From Bacteroidetes bacterium UBA6063 (GTDB lineage: Bacteria; Bacteroidota; Bacteroidia; NS11-12g; UBA9320): DNA of 26,757 nucleotides. The translations under genes were made by a program, and so were the position numbers. The notes below the pieces were generated by a model. The model saw nothing but the letters and a program-made list of their open reading frames with translations, was not told the origin of the DNA and made no database searches. Location: positions 1 to 26,757 of the forward strand of contig DIYD01000005.1 in the NCBI GenBank assembly GCA_002428905.1, written 5' to 3'. Within the stretch, counting starts at the first letter, position 1; each line of letters begins with the position of its first letter. Below, piece by piece: positions 9,295-17,455 of this stretch.

Positions 9295-10146
9295 TCAACT
9301 AGTTACTTCCATTTCTTCTGCACCAAACAGCACTTCAAACGGGCGTACAAAACGTTCATTTTTTGAATAAATGGCAAACACAATGGTACTGAACTGATTC
9401 TTGTACTCCGACTCTATCACTTCATAAAAGTACCGCGCTATCTTATCCGGGTCATTCTTAAATACACCACATCCCCAGGCACCAAGTACGATGGCTCGAT
9501 GACCATTCGTTGCTGCAATGCTTAAGACCTTGGCAATCCGGCGTTTCATGACCTCAGGTACTGTATGAATCATATTCGTTTCACGCTGTGCTACAACACC
9601 ATAATTGACCGCGGGTGCTGTGATGATTGAACACAACACCGGCTCCTCCAGATTACTTCCAGCTTCGTCTTTAATGATGGGTATATCCGGACTGTAAATC
9701 ATATAATCGGTATACATGCACGACTTCGTCTTTCGATTTACATCATAGTACTCCTCCGCTGCCAGCAAGGTTGGAAACAATCCGGTTGCCCGAGCAATGC
9801 TTTCTTCCTGAGCCTGACTTCCACCAAGGAAACCTCCCCCGGGGTTCTTAGCTGATGCAAAATTTAACGCAACCACGCGGTTCTCTCCTTTTTGTGCCAA
9901 TGTTCGAACAGCATCCAGCGTTGTACTTCGGACCACAGAACAAGTGGCAGGTGGTGCCAAGGAGACAGGCAATTCCTGAAGCAGCATTTGATCTGTTTCC
10001 TCCGGTCGGTATAATTTCGTATGCCCGACTGCATTGTGCTGAAGTTCGGCTATACTTATCTTTTTGCCTCTGCCATTGATATAGAATCCCTGGTCTAAAA
10101 TATGCAGTGTATCCTGTGCAATGTGTTTTCTGTTATCTCTACTCAT
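9295..10146 (-). CDS. TIGR02452/DUF2263 family microbial PARG-like protein
   Basis: The family contains a macrodomain-type poly(ADP-ribose) glycohydrolase fold that removes ADP-ribose from modified targets. The diagnostic PARG loop GGG-X6-8-QEE is present: GGG at residues 103-105, seven residues, then QEE at 113-115, preceded by ALNFASAKNP and followed by SIARATGLF. The paired glutamates are those used for catalysis in PARGs. Other family landmarks are MYTDYMIYSPDIP, ITAPAVNYG and VLGAWGCGVFKNDP. At 283 residues it has the usual length. It is cytoplasmic, with no signal peptide. It follows the small gene at 10222-10578 by 75 bp on the same strand with no promoter visible between, so the two are probably co-transcribed. 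Family assignment is strong; the in vivo substrate is unknown. Confidence 0.9.
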   Translation of the reverse strand: MSRDNRKHIAQDTLHILDQGFYINGRGKKISIAELQHNAVGHTKLYRPEETDQMLLQELPVSLAPPATCSVVRSTTLDAVRTLAQKGENRVVALNFASAKNPGGGFLGGSQAQEESIARATGLFPTLLAAEEYYDVNRKTKSCMYTDYMIYSPDIPIIKDEAGSNLEEPVLCSIITAPAVNYGVVAQRETNMIHTVPEVMKRRIAKVLSIAATNGHRAIVLGAWGCGVFKNDPDKIARYFYEVIESEYKNQFSTIVFAIYSKNERFVRPFEVLFGAEEMEVTS

Positions 10147-10221
10147 AATTAGTTTTTTTACGTTGTGAAATGATTTGGTTATGGTTTGTCTTGTGTCTTT
10201 CTATTTCTTTTCAGGACATGG

Positions 10222-10578
10222 TTAGTCCGAACTTCTGAACTCAGAAATCACCTCAATGAAGCCGACAATATTTCGGTTAAACTCGTCCAGCTCTTCCGAC
10301 GGCACCCATAATTCATTGTGTATGGCACCTCCTACGTTTTGAACCGTGTAGCGCGAAGCAAATTGAGCGTCCACCTCAAATTTAGTCACATAGCCCACAC
10401 CATATGCAGGTACATTCCATTGTTCCGTAATTTGAGTTGCATACGCTTCATTCATCACCGGATAAAAGATGGGTTGTTCTGGCAAACGTGGTGGAAATGC
10501 CTTGAATTCAAGATCTTTAATCAAATCGAGTTCCTTGTCGTTTACAGGTCTGTACAATGTTATTGTTTGGTTTTTCAT
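10222..10578 (-). CDS. Small conserved protein of the 'ADP-ribosylation/crystallin J1'-labelled family
   Basis: The 118-residue product (ATG at 10578; an upstream TTG at 10602 overlaps the promoter and is rejected) matches from memory a widespread small family. Its landmarks are LYRPV near the start, FPPRLPEQPIFYPV in the middle, VGYVTKFEV, and VGGAIHNELWVPSEELDEFN-x-NIVG near the end. Public records usually label such proteins 'ADP-ribosylation/crystallin J1', though it lacks the acidic metal-binding motifs of DraG-type hydrolases and is much shorter. The compact beta pattern with an early LYR and a late Glu-containing strand could be an ADP-ribosyltransferase-like fold; that is inference. 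Its neighbour is a PARG-like enzyme, which independently points to ADP-ribose biology. Cytoplasmic. Confidence 0.8.
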   Translation of the reverse strand: MKNQTITLYRPVNDKELDLIKDLEFKAFPPRLPEQPIFYPVMNEAYATQITEQWNVPAYGVGYVTKFEVDAQFASRYTVQNVGGAIHNELWVPSEELDEFNRNIVGFIEVISEFRSSD

Positions 10579-10599
10579 ATCACATGAATTAATTAGCGT

Positions 10600-10631
10600 C
10601 AAAAATACACAATTTATCCCTTAAAATCCAA
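10600..10631 (-). promoter_or_regulatory. Promoter of the ADP-ribose cassette
   Basis: On the minus strand TTG (10631-10629), a 21-base spacer and TATTTTTG (10607-10600) match the Bacteroidota consensus TTG-N17-23-TAnnTTTG exactly. The -7 element ends 21 bases before the ATG at 10578, which supports that start over the upstream TTG. Confidence 0.7.
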
Positions 10632-10756
10632 CTCGGATTCCAAGCGAAAATCAGAATTCGCACAAAAACTACCCTCTTGGGTAATTAAGGTTGTTTAAGT
10701 AGAACAACTTGCCCTCCAAAATCGAACTATCAATTTATCAATGTGTATACTTGCAC

Positions 10757-11179
10757 ATGCGGTTAAAAGAAGTACTTCTATACAGTTCAATAGTTATTGT
10801 ATTACTGGTAGTACTCAATCTCGTGCGATTCAACCTTTTCTTTATGGGCAATCGCAATGATATTCTTCTTGCCATAGGCGTCATTGTCTTACTTGCCGTT
10901 GGCGCTTTTGTGGGTCAGTGGTTTATCAAGCGAAAAGCTACGCGTTCTTTTGAGATCAACACGTCTAAATCACAATCCATTTTATCGAAGCGAGAACTGG
11001 AAGTGTTGCACTTATTGTCGCTCGGACATTCCAATCAGGAAATAGCGGACCAGTTGTTTGTATCCATTACAACAATTAAGACACACACCTCAAACATTTA
11101 CCAGAAACTGGACGTCAAACGTCGAACACAAGCCGTACAAAAAGGCCTCGATTTGGGCTTAATCTCCCCTCCTACTTAA
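10757..11179 (+). CDS. Membrane-anchored LuxR-type HTH transcriptional regulator
   Basis: From the ATG at 10757 the product is 140 residues (a TTG 48 bases upstream is an unlikely start). Two membrane segments occupy roughly residues 7-30 and 36-56. A short linker leads to a LuxR/GerE-type helix-turn-helix: LSKRELEVLHLLSLGHSNQEI, then ADQLFVSITTIKTHTSNIYQKL and DVKRRTQA. There is no receiver domain. It therefore binds DNA while tethered to the inner membrane, a layout known in Flavobacteriia next to DUF4199 genes, as here. It is divergent from the ADP-ribose cassette across a 178-bp gap and lies 82 bp before the DUF4199 gene. Regulator assignment is strong; signal and targets are unknown, the following membrane genes being the obvious candidates. 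Confidence 0.9.
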   Translation: MRLKEVLLYSSIVIVLLVVLNLVRFNLFFMGNRNDILLAIGVIVLLAVGAFVGQWFIKRKATRSFEINTSKSQSILSKRELEVLHLLSLGHSNQEIADQLFVSITTIKTHTSNIYQKLDVKRRTQAVQKGLDLGLISPPT

Positions 11180-11261
11180 GTAGGATTTGCACAAAATCGT
11201 CCTTTCGTACGACGTTTACTGCCTATATTTCACCCAAATTCGCGGTGTAAACAATTGAAAT

Positions 11262-11795
11262 ATGAAAAAAGTAGTACTCCGATACGGACTTATGAGTGCA
11301 GTGTTTTCTGCCATAGTTTTTCCGATAAGCTGGATGTTTATCGGTGAAGAAACTCATTATACCATGGGCATGGTCATTGGCTTCTCGCTTATGATCATTG
11401 CGTTCTCAACCATCTTTTTTGCTGTAGCCCGGCAGCGTGAAAATCAAGGAGGGTCCATTTCGTTTTGGAGAGCCTTTGCTATTGGTATGATAATCACGTT
11501 AATGGCAACTGCGGTTTATGCCTCTTCCTGGGCCATATTAACTGAGGTAAAGCCTGAAATCATGGACTCGATTGTAAACATGGAAATTGATCGTGTTCGT
11601 GCCATGGATATTCCACAAGAAGAGCTGAACACCCGAATTGAAGAAACGACCTTAATGATGACCAGTTACAAGAACAACCTGGTCTACAGACTACTCATAA
11701 CAACAACTGAAATCTTTCCGGTTGGCTTGCTAATCTCTCTTATTTCCGGACTGATTTTGTCCACCCTATTTAAGAAAAAAACACAACCCGTGTAA
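11262..11795 (+). CDS. DUF4199 domain-containing membrane protein
   Basis: The product has 177 residues and four hydrophobic segments (about 8-27, 35-56, 68-92, 145-168). Between the third and fourth is a long polar stretch rich in acidic and Met residues that includes the DIPQEELNTRIEE region. Both the pattern and the opening KKVVLRYGLMSAVFSAI resemble DUF4199 proteins of Bacteroidota. Function is unknown. It sits between a membrane LuxR regulator and another small membrane protein, 24 bp from the latter, so these two are almost surely co-transcribed. Confidence 0.85.
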   Translation: MKKVVLRYGLMSAVFSAIVFPISWMFIGEETHYTMGMVIGFSLMIIAFSTIFFAVARQRENQGGSISFWRAFAIGMIITLMATAVYASSWAILTEVKPEIMDSIVNMEIDRVRAMDIPQEELNTRIEETTLMMTSYKNNLVYRLLITTTEIFPVGLLISLISGLILSTLFKKKTQPV

Positions 11796-11819
11796 GTTAA
11801 AAAAACTAAAAACAGAAAT

Positions 11820-12242
11820 ATGAATCCGATAGTAAAAAATGTACTTGCCGTAATTGCCGGTTCGTTGCTAGGCATGGCAGCCAACATGGCCGTATTGGTG
11901 ATTGGTATGGCATTAATTCCGCTTCCTGAAGGCGCTTCAATGGAAAACCTTGACGCCGCCATTCCAATGTTTGAATTAAAGCACTTTATCACACCGTTTC
12001 TGGCACATGCGATGAACGCATTTGTTGGAGCCTTTGTAGCCTATAAGATTGCTGCAAACAACAAAATGCTTGTTGCGATGATTACCGGCGTTCTGGTATT
12101 AATCGCCGGAATTCTCAATGTAATTGAATTACCGAGCACACCTACCTGGTTTATCGTGTTTGATTTGGTTCTGGCATATATTCCCGTTGCCTGGCTAGGT
12201 GCAAGACTGGCTCGCGGTAAAGCCCCTGCCCCCTCGGTTTAA
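11820..12242 (+). CDS. Small four-helix membrane protein, unknown function
   Basis: The 140-residue product has four predicted membrane segments (about 5-30, 57-80, 83-102, 108-130) and a short basic tail (ARLARGKAPAPSV). I do not recognise the family. The helices are rich in Ala, Gly and Val, and conserved-looking residues such as the paired histidines in LKHFITPFLAH precede the second segment. It follows the DUF4199 gene by 24 bp, so the two probably form one transcript. The run ends here, followed by a perfect dyad at 12286-12315. Confidence 0.8.
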   Translation: MNPIVKNVLAVIAGSLLGMAANMAVLVIGMALIPLPEGASMENLDAAIPMFELKHFITPFLAHAMNAFVGAFVAYKIAANNKMLVAMITGVLVLIAGILNVIELPSTPTWFIVFDLVLAYIPVAWLGARLARGKAPAPSV

Positions 12243-12285
12243 TCGAATAGCGGCATTGTTTATCTGTTGTCGCTCTTCCCCGAAC

Positions 12286-12315
12286 GAAATCATCGGTGGG
12301 ATAACCGATGATTTC
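12286..12315 (+). promoter_or_regulatory. Perfect 12-bp dyad (operator or terminator stem)
   Basis: GAAATCATCGGT (12286-12297), a six-base loop GGGATA, and ACCGATGATTTC (12304-12315) form a perfect inverted repeat. It could terminate the upstream DUF4199 unit, but no T-run follows on either strand. It ends two bases before a TAnnTTTG element, so an operator of the DPP-IV gene is equally likely. Confidence 0.7.
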
Positions 12316-12317
12316 AA

Positions 12318-12325
12318 TATGTTTG
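12318..12325 (+). promoter_or_regulatory. Candidate -7 promoter element of the S9 peptidase gene
   Basis: TATGTTTG fits the Bacteroidota -7 consensus TAnnTTTG, 19 bases before the ATG at 12345. No TTG is found at the usual upstream distance; that position is occupied by the dyad at 12286-12315, as expected if a bound activator replaces the missing -33 element. Confidence 0.4.
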
Positions 12326-12344
12326 CGTACTCAAATTTATACGT

Positions 12345-14495
12345 ATGCTAATTCGAATATTATCCATTGCCATTTGCCTTTTGGTGAGCGCCGAGGTTTT
12401 CTCTCAGGACAAAATGCTTACCATGAAGGATGCAATAACAGGTTATCACCTGTATCCAAGAGGTTTAAACCAGCTTCAATGGGCCGATGACGATCATTAT
12501 AGTTATCAAGATACCCTGAATGGAGAGAAAATTTTGAAACTTGTGCAAATTGACCGCACCAACAATGGCTTAACCAAAATCATTACACTGGACAATATTC
12601 AAAAAGCCGTGGTTGCCGCTGGTGGTGATAGTCTTAAGCGCATACCACGTGTACGCTGGACGAGTAACAATACCTTCCGTTTCTATCATAATCAGGCGTA
12701 TTATCAGTACATGGTTGGTGAGCAAACTGCTTCCAAACTGATGGATTACCATCCGGGAGAAATGGGTCATGCCGATATTGAGTGGAAATCCAAAAACATA
12801 TCCTATGTCAAAGACGATAACCTGTATGTGAACGACCACCAGATAACGAACGATGGAGGAAATGGCATCGTCTATGGCCAGTCGGTTCACCGTAGCGAAT
12901 TTGGAATTACCCATGGTATGTTCTGGTCGGATCAGGGTGAAAAACTCGCGTTCTACCGTATGGATGAATCCATGGTAACGGAATACCCCTTGTACACATT
13001 GGGAGACAAGCCTGCCACGGCAAAAATGATCCGTTACCCAGTTTCAGGAGACCCTAGTCATCATGTTACGATAGGTGTCTATAACCCGGCCGACAAATCC
13101 GTAATTTATCTTAAAACAGGTGAACCTAAGGAGCAGTATCTTACCAATGTCTCCTGGGGACCAAATGCAAACTATGTATACATCGCTGTAGTTAATCGTG
13201 AACAAAACCACATGTGGTTGAAGCAATACGATGCAAAAACAGGCGATTTCGTTAAGACCCTTTTCGAAGAAACCAATGACAAATATGTAGAACCGGAACA
13301 CGGTTTGACCTTTGTACCTGGGCAGGATGACCAGTTTGTATGGTGGAGTGAACGCGATGGATTCAACCATTTATATCTGTACAACACAGATGGAGAGCTT
13401 ATTCGTCAACTCACTGAAGGTGATTGGGTGGTTACGCAGTTTCACGGATTTAGCGATGACGGCAAGCTATTCTTTATCAGCGGCACGAAGGAATCACCGA
13501 TCAACCGTGACCTATATGCCGTTTCTTTCAAAAAAAGCAAGAAAATTACGCGTCTAACGCAAAACGAAGGAACACATCGAATTACTCCAAGTCCGAACAA
13601 CGAGCGTTTCATTGATAACTTCAGCAGTACAATTACACCACGTGAAGTGCGTGTACTTTCAGAATCGGGGTCTTCTCTGGGCACTCTGAAGTCTTCGGGA
13701 AACACGTTAAAAGATTATAAGCTCGGCGCCATGACCATTGGCACGCTGAAAGCCAACGATGGCACCACAGATTTGTATTACCGCTTATTCAAACCTGTGG
13801 ACTTTGATCCAAATAAGAAATATCCGGTAGTTGTTTATTTATACAACGGTCCACATGCACAGCTTGTGAATAATACCTGGTTAGGTGGAGCAAATTTGTG
13901 GTATCACTACATGGCACAACAAGGTTTTGTTGTATTCACCATAGACGGTAGAGGTTCGGCCAATCGCGGATTTGAGTTTGAAAGTGCTATACATCGTCAG
14001 GCTGGTACACTGGAAATGCAAGATCAACTTACCGGTGTTGAATTTCTTAAAGGTTTGCCCTGGGTAGACTCTAGCCGAATGGGCATTCATGGCTGGAGCT
14101 ATGGTGGCTTCATGACCACATCGATGATGACACGTCAACCCGGCACCTTCAAAGTTGGGGTTGCCGGTGGTCCGGTTATCGACTGGGGCTATTACGAAAT
14201 CATGTATACCGAGCGTTACATGGACACACCTGAAGAAAACCCTGAGGGATACAAAGCAAACAACCTGCTGAACTACGTAGATAAACTAGAAGGTAAGTTA
14301 TTGATGATACACGGTGGTCAGGACGATGTAGTGCTATGGCAACACAGTCTAATGTACCTCAAAAAGAACATCAAGAGTGGGAACGCCAATTTAGATTACT
14401 TCGTTTATCCGCATCACCCGCATAATGTTGGCGGAATGGACCGGGTTCACCTCTACCAAAAGGTGACCGATTATTTAATGTTGTATTTGAAATAA
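12345..14495 (+). CDS. Prolyl oligopeptidase family (S9B) dipeptidyl peptidase IV-type enzyme
   Basis: This is a secreted or periplasmic serine peptidase that removes X-Pro dipeptides from peptide N-termini. A signal peptide (MLIRILSIAICLLVSAEVFSQ) is followed by a DPP-IV beta-propeller domain (about 50-480, with KLAFYRMDESMVTEYPL typical of Bacteroidota members). An alpha/beta hydrolase domain follows. The catalytic triad can be read as Ser585 in GWSYGG, Asp660 in HGGQDDVV and His693 in HHPHN. The 716-residue length is normal. No T9SS tail is present. The TTG and ATG choices are not in conflict: the ATG at 12345 gives a proper signal peptide. The ChaN-like gene begins 7 bp downstream, so they are co-transcribed. 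Confidence 0.95.
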   Translation: MLIRILSIAICLLVSAEVFSQDKMLTMKDAITGYHLYPRGLNQLQWADDDHYSYQDTLNGEKILKLVQIDRTNNGLTKIITLDNIQKAVVAAGGDSLKRIPRVRWTSNNTFRFYHNQAYYQYMVGEQTASKLMDYHPGEMGHADIEWKSKNISYVKDDNLYVNDHQITNDGGNGIVYGQSVHRSEFGITHGMFWSDQGEKLAFYRMDESMVTEYPLYTLGDKPATAKMIRYPVSGDPSHHVTIGVYNPADKSVIYLKTGEPKEQYLTNVSWGPNANYVYIAVVNREQNHMWLKQYDAKTGDFVKTLFEETNDKYVEPEHGLTFVPGQDDQFVWWSERDGFNHLYLYNTDGELIRQLTEGDWVVTQFHGFSDDGKLFFISGTKESPINRDLYAVSFKKSKKITRLTQNEGTHRITPSPNNERFIDNFSSTITPREVRVLSESGSSLGTLKSSGNTLKDYKLGAMTIGTLKANDGTTDLYYRLFKPVDFDPNKKYPVVVYLYNGPHAQLVNNTWLGGANLWYHYMAQQGFVVFTIDGRGSANRGFEFESAIHRQAGTLEMQDQLTGVEFLKGLPWVDSSRMGIHGWSYGGFMTTSMMTRQPGTFKVGVAGGPVIDWGYYEIMYTERYMDTPEENPEGYKANNLLNYVDKLEGKLLMIHGGQDDVVLWQHSLMYLKKNIKSGNANLDYFVYPHHPHNVGGMDRVHLYQKVTDYLMLYLK

Positions 14496-14502
14496 CCCGG
14501 GT

Positions 14503-15360
14503 ATGAAACAAGTTTTTGCACTGCTATTATCCATAGGCAGCCTAGCTGCATTTGGTCAAAACGTTAATGGTTATGTGATCTACAATGCCAAGGGCAAGAA
14601 GGTGAGCTATGAAAAGATGGTTAAGTCGCTGAGCAAATCGAATGTAATCTTGTTTGGTGAATACCACAACAACCCCATCAGTCACTGGCTGGAGTTGGAA
14701 GTAACCAAAAGTTTGCATAACAATTTCAACCTTACACTAGGTGCTGAGATGATTGAACGAGACAATCACGACGAACTACAGTTATACCTGAAAGACAGCA
14801 TTGACCAAAAAGGCCTTGACTCTATGGCACGCCTTTGGAACAACCATAAGACCGACTATAAACCCCTGGTTGACTTTGCCAAAGACTCTGGTTTGAATTT
14901 TATAGGCTGCAATATTCCAAGACGATACGCAAGCCTGGTGTACAAAAAGGATTTTGGCGCACTTGACACGCTATCTGCAGAAGAAAAATCCTGGATTGCC
15001 CCTCTCCCAATTCCATTTGATTCCAGTCTGTCGCAATATGTTGCCATGTTGGCTATGATGGGTGGACATGGCGGACCGACAATTGTTAAAGCCCAGGCAA
15101 TCAAAGACGCTACCATGGCGCATTTCATCTTAGAGCATTATACAATCTCGGAGGAGAATAAATTCTTGCATTACAATGGGTCGTTTCACTCTGATTTCTA
15201 CCAGGGAATTATGTGGTATTTACAGACCTATAGTCCGGGGATACAAGTTGGTACAATTGCAACAGTAAGTCAGGCCGACAATTCCAAATTGGATAAGTCT
15301 CATATCGGTCGTGCCGACTTCATTATCTGTGTGGATGAGGATATGACTACGACGTATTGA
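14503..15360 (+). CDS. ChaN family (haem-binding uptake, Tiki superfamily-like) exported protein
   Basis: ChaN-family proteins are exported or lipid-anchored proteins that bind haem and are linked to iron uptake. The 285-residue product has a signal peptide (KQVFALLLSIGSLAAFGQ). The family landmarks follow: VILFGEYHNNPISHWLELE near residues 47-65, GAEMIERDN near 80, FIGCNIPRR, and a C-terminal FLHYNGSFHSDFYQGI-type segment with paired histidines. No Cys lipobox is visible after the signal peptide, so this member is probably soluble in the periplasm. It follows the DPP-IV-type peptidase by only 7 bp and ends 14 bp from the stop of the convergent LRR gene. Haem binding is known for the family but untested here. 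Confidence 0.85.
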   Translation: MKQVFALLLSIGSLAAFGQNVNGYVIYNAKGKKVSYEKMVKSLSKSNVILFGEYHNNPISHWLELEVTKSLHNNFNLTLGAEMIERDNHDELQLYLKDSIDQKGLDSMARLWNNHKTDYKPLVDFAKDSGLNFIGCNIPRRYASLVYKKDFGALDTLSAEEKSWIAPLPIPFDSSLSQYVAMLAMMGGHGGPTIVKAQAIKDATMAHFILEHYTISEENKFLHYNGSFHSDFYQGIMWYLQTYSPGIQVGTIATVSQADNSKLDKSHIGRADFIICVDEDMTTTY

Positions 15361-15374
15361 TCAATTAAAGTTTT

Positions 15375-17372
15375 CTAAAATCGAACCACCCGAGGGTACA
15401 ACTCCCTAAGACGTCGTTGTTCCAATTGATCAATTTGATTAAAACGCGCATCAAGCATTCGCAGGTATTTAATGTTTGACAAGGAATCGGGTAAGCTCGT
15501 CAGCTCATTGCTATAAATTGAAAGTACGTGCAAACTAATCAAATCGGAAAGTGATTCTGGCAATTGCTCAATGGCATTATTCCCCAGATACAACTCGTTT
15601 AATTTCATCGTTGTAAGCACAGGTGGAAACAGGTTAAAACGGTTATCGGATAACGTGAGTAAACGTAATTCTGTAAGTTGAGACATTGAAGACGGTAGTG
15701 CAGAAAGTACATTACTGGATGCAGACAGACGGAACAACCTACGCAACTCAGAAATGGCAGGTGGTAAGGTTTCGAGGTTGTTCCTGTCTAACCTAAGCGT
15801 TACAAGGTTGGTCAGCCCCATGATTTCTTCGACATCCACCAGGAGGTTACCTCGCATGTCCAGTAGTTCCAGCTTCCTCATTTTATTAAAACCCGATGGA
15901 ATTTCACCAATTTGATTATGTGCAAGACTGAGCTCCTTTAGCTGAGGCATATTGCCAAAACCCACTGGTACCGTTTTAAGTGTGTTAGATCCGAGTTTAA
16001 GCGAGGTTAAACCTGGAAACGTGCCAAAACCTTCTGGCAATGTTGCAATGCTGTTGTTGCTAAAATCCGCTTCTTGAAGTCCTTTCAATTGCGTCAGTGC
16101 TGGAGGTAACAAACCAATGGCGTTTGAAGACACATTGAATACACGCAGGTTCCTTAATAGGCCAATTCCCTCCGGTAAATCAGTCAGTTGATTTTTCTCC
16201 AGATTAAGTTCTTCAAGTGCTACCCATGTACCAATGCACTGGGGTAAACCCTTGATTTGGTTCTCGTTGAGATTAAGGGTATTGAGCCGAGTAAGTTTGC
16301 AGATGGCTTCAGGTAGATACGTTAGTTTATTCTTGTGCAAATCCAGACTGGTGAGGTTTTCCAGGTCTCCAATTGATTCTGGTAAGGAGGTGAGCTTATT
16401 ACTGGCAAGATTTAGTGTGGTCAGCATGTGTAAATTACCCATGTTGCCTGGCAGACCTGCAATCAAATTAGAGCCTAGTTCCAAACGCTCTAAATGGCTG
16501 AGCTGATCAATGGAATTCGGCACAGTCGACAAACCATTGCTCGAGGCATTCAGGTAAGAGAGTCTTCTTAGGTCACCAATATTTTGGGGTATGTTCTCCA
16601 GTTCATTCGATGATACATCGAGATATCGCAGTTGCCCAAGAGCAGTGATTCGGTTGTTTAGCACACGGAGTACGTTAAAATGAAGATCTAACGTGTCCAA
16701 TGCCTGAAGATTTCCAATTCCATCGTCGAGGTAACTCAACTCTGAATCAGCGATCTTCAAGACTTTGAGCTTCTGCAGTTTCCAGAACGACTTCGGCAAC
16801 TCCTCCACGCCTGTTTCATTTAAATTGAGATATTCGAGCGCACTCAGATTACCTATGTTTCCTGGCAAACGCGGTAAATCACACCGTTGCAAATTCAACA
16901 CCCTGAGGTTTTCAAGTTTTGAAATCACTTTGAGATCCCTTAACGATTCGGCACCAGAAAGATTAAGGATTTCCAAATGTTTTAGTCGCTTTAAACGTCG
17001 AGGTAATACTTTGGCGTACGTATACTGTACATCTAAAGTTTTCAGATTGGGAAGCGCTCCAATCCAGAAAGGGAACCGATCTAAATCTACCAAGTATAAT
17101 TCTTCAAGGTTTTGCAGAATTTCTGGATTTATTGCTTCCAATTCATTGCAATCGACGGCTAACCGTAATGTTTTCAGGTGCTTAAAACACGATAGCGAAT
17201 CCCACAAATCAGCGTTGTTCTCTACACAAAACAGGTCCATATGGTAAACACTGTCACGATGCGGAAGTGCATCATCAATCCACTTGTATACTCGATCTGT
17301 TTGTGCTTGAGCAGATGGTATAACAAAGGTTAAACAGATAAAGGCACATATCAGGTGAACAAAACGGTTCAT
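15375..17372 (-). CDS. Exported leucine-rich repeat protein
   Basis: A signal peptide (RFVHLICAFICLTFVIPSAQAQ) is followed by a short N-terminal part and then at least 23 consecutive leucine-rich repeats to the C-terminus. Nearly all are 23 residues with the pattern LP-x2-I-x2-L-x2-L-x2-L-x-L-x2-N-x-L, as in LPESIGDLENLTSLDLHKNKL. Two repeats are 22 residues long. Such horseshoe-shaped proteins bind other proteins. There is no T9SS tail, lipobox or membrane anchor, so the product is probably periplasmic or released by another route. It ends 14 bp from the convergent ChaN-like gene and starts 83 bp from the DUF2490 gene on the same strand. The binding partner is unknown. Confidence 0.92.
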   Translation of the reverse strand: MNRFVHLICAFICLTFVIPSAQAQTDRVYKWIDDALPHRDSVYHMDLFCVENNADLWDSLSCFKHLKTLRLAVDCNELEAINPEILQNLEELYLVDLDRFPFWIGALPNLKTLDVQYTYAKVLPRRLKRLKHLEILNLSGAESLRDLKVISKLENLRVLNLQRCDLPRLPGNIGNLSALEYLNLNETGVEELPKSFWKLQKLKVLKIADSELSYLDDGIGNLQALDTLDLHFNVLRVLNNRITALGQLRYLDVSSNELENIPQNIGDLRRLSYLNASSNGLSTVPNSIDQLSHLERLELGSNLIAGLPGNMGNLHMLTTLNLASNKLTSLPESIGDLENLTSLDLHKNKLTYLPEAICKLTRLNTLNLNENQIKGLPQCIGTWVALEELNLEKNQLTDLPEGIGLLRNLRVFNVSSNAIGLLPPALTQLKGLQEADFSNNSIATLPEGFGTFPGLTSLKLGSNTLKTVPVGFGNMPQLKELSLAHNQIGEIPSGFNKMRKLELLDMRGNLLVDVEEIMGLTNLVTLRLDRNNLETLPPAISELRRLFRLSASSNVLSALPSSMSQLTELRLLTLSDNRFNLFPPVLTTMKLNELYLGNNAIEQLPESLSDLISLHVLSIYSNELTSLPDSLSNIKYLRMLDARFNQIDQLEQRRLRELYPRVVRF

Positions 17373-17455
17373 AATGGACTAACCTCATAAGCCAGGATTT
17401 AGTACATCGCACAAATCAAATCTGACATAAAGCGTGGTAAGCGAATCCGGTTGAA

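Noticed and set aside
10579..10602. TTG start for the small ADP-ribose-associated gene
   Set aside because: The TTG falls within the -7 promoter element; the ATG at 10578 fits the family start and the promoter distance.
16765..17247. 160-codon plus-strand frame opposite the LRR gene
   Set aside because: It is generated by the repetitive LRR coding sequence on the other strand and shows no independent protein character.
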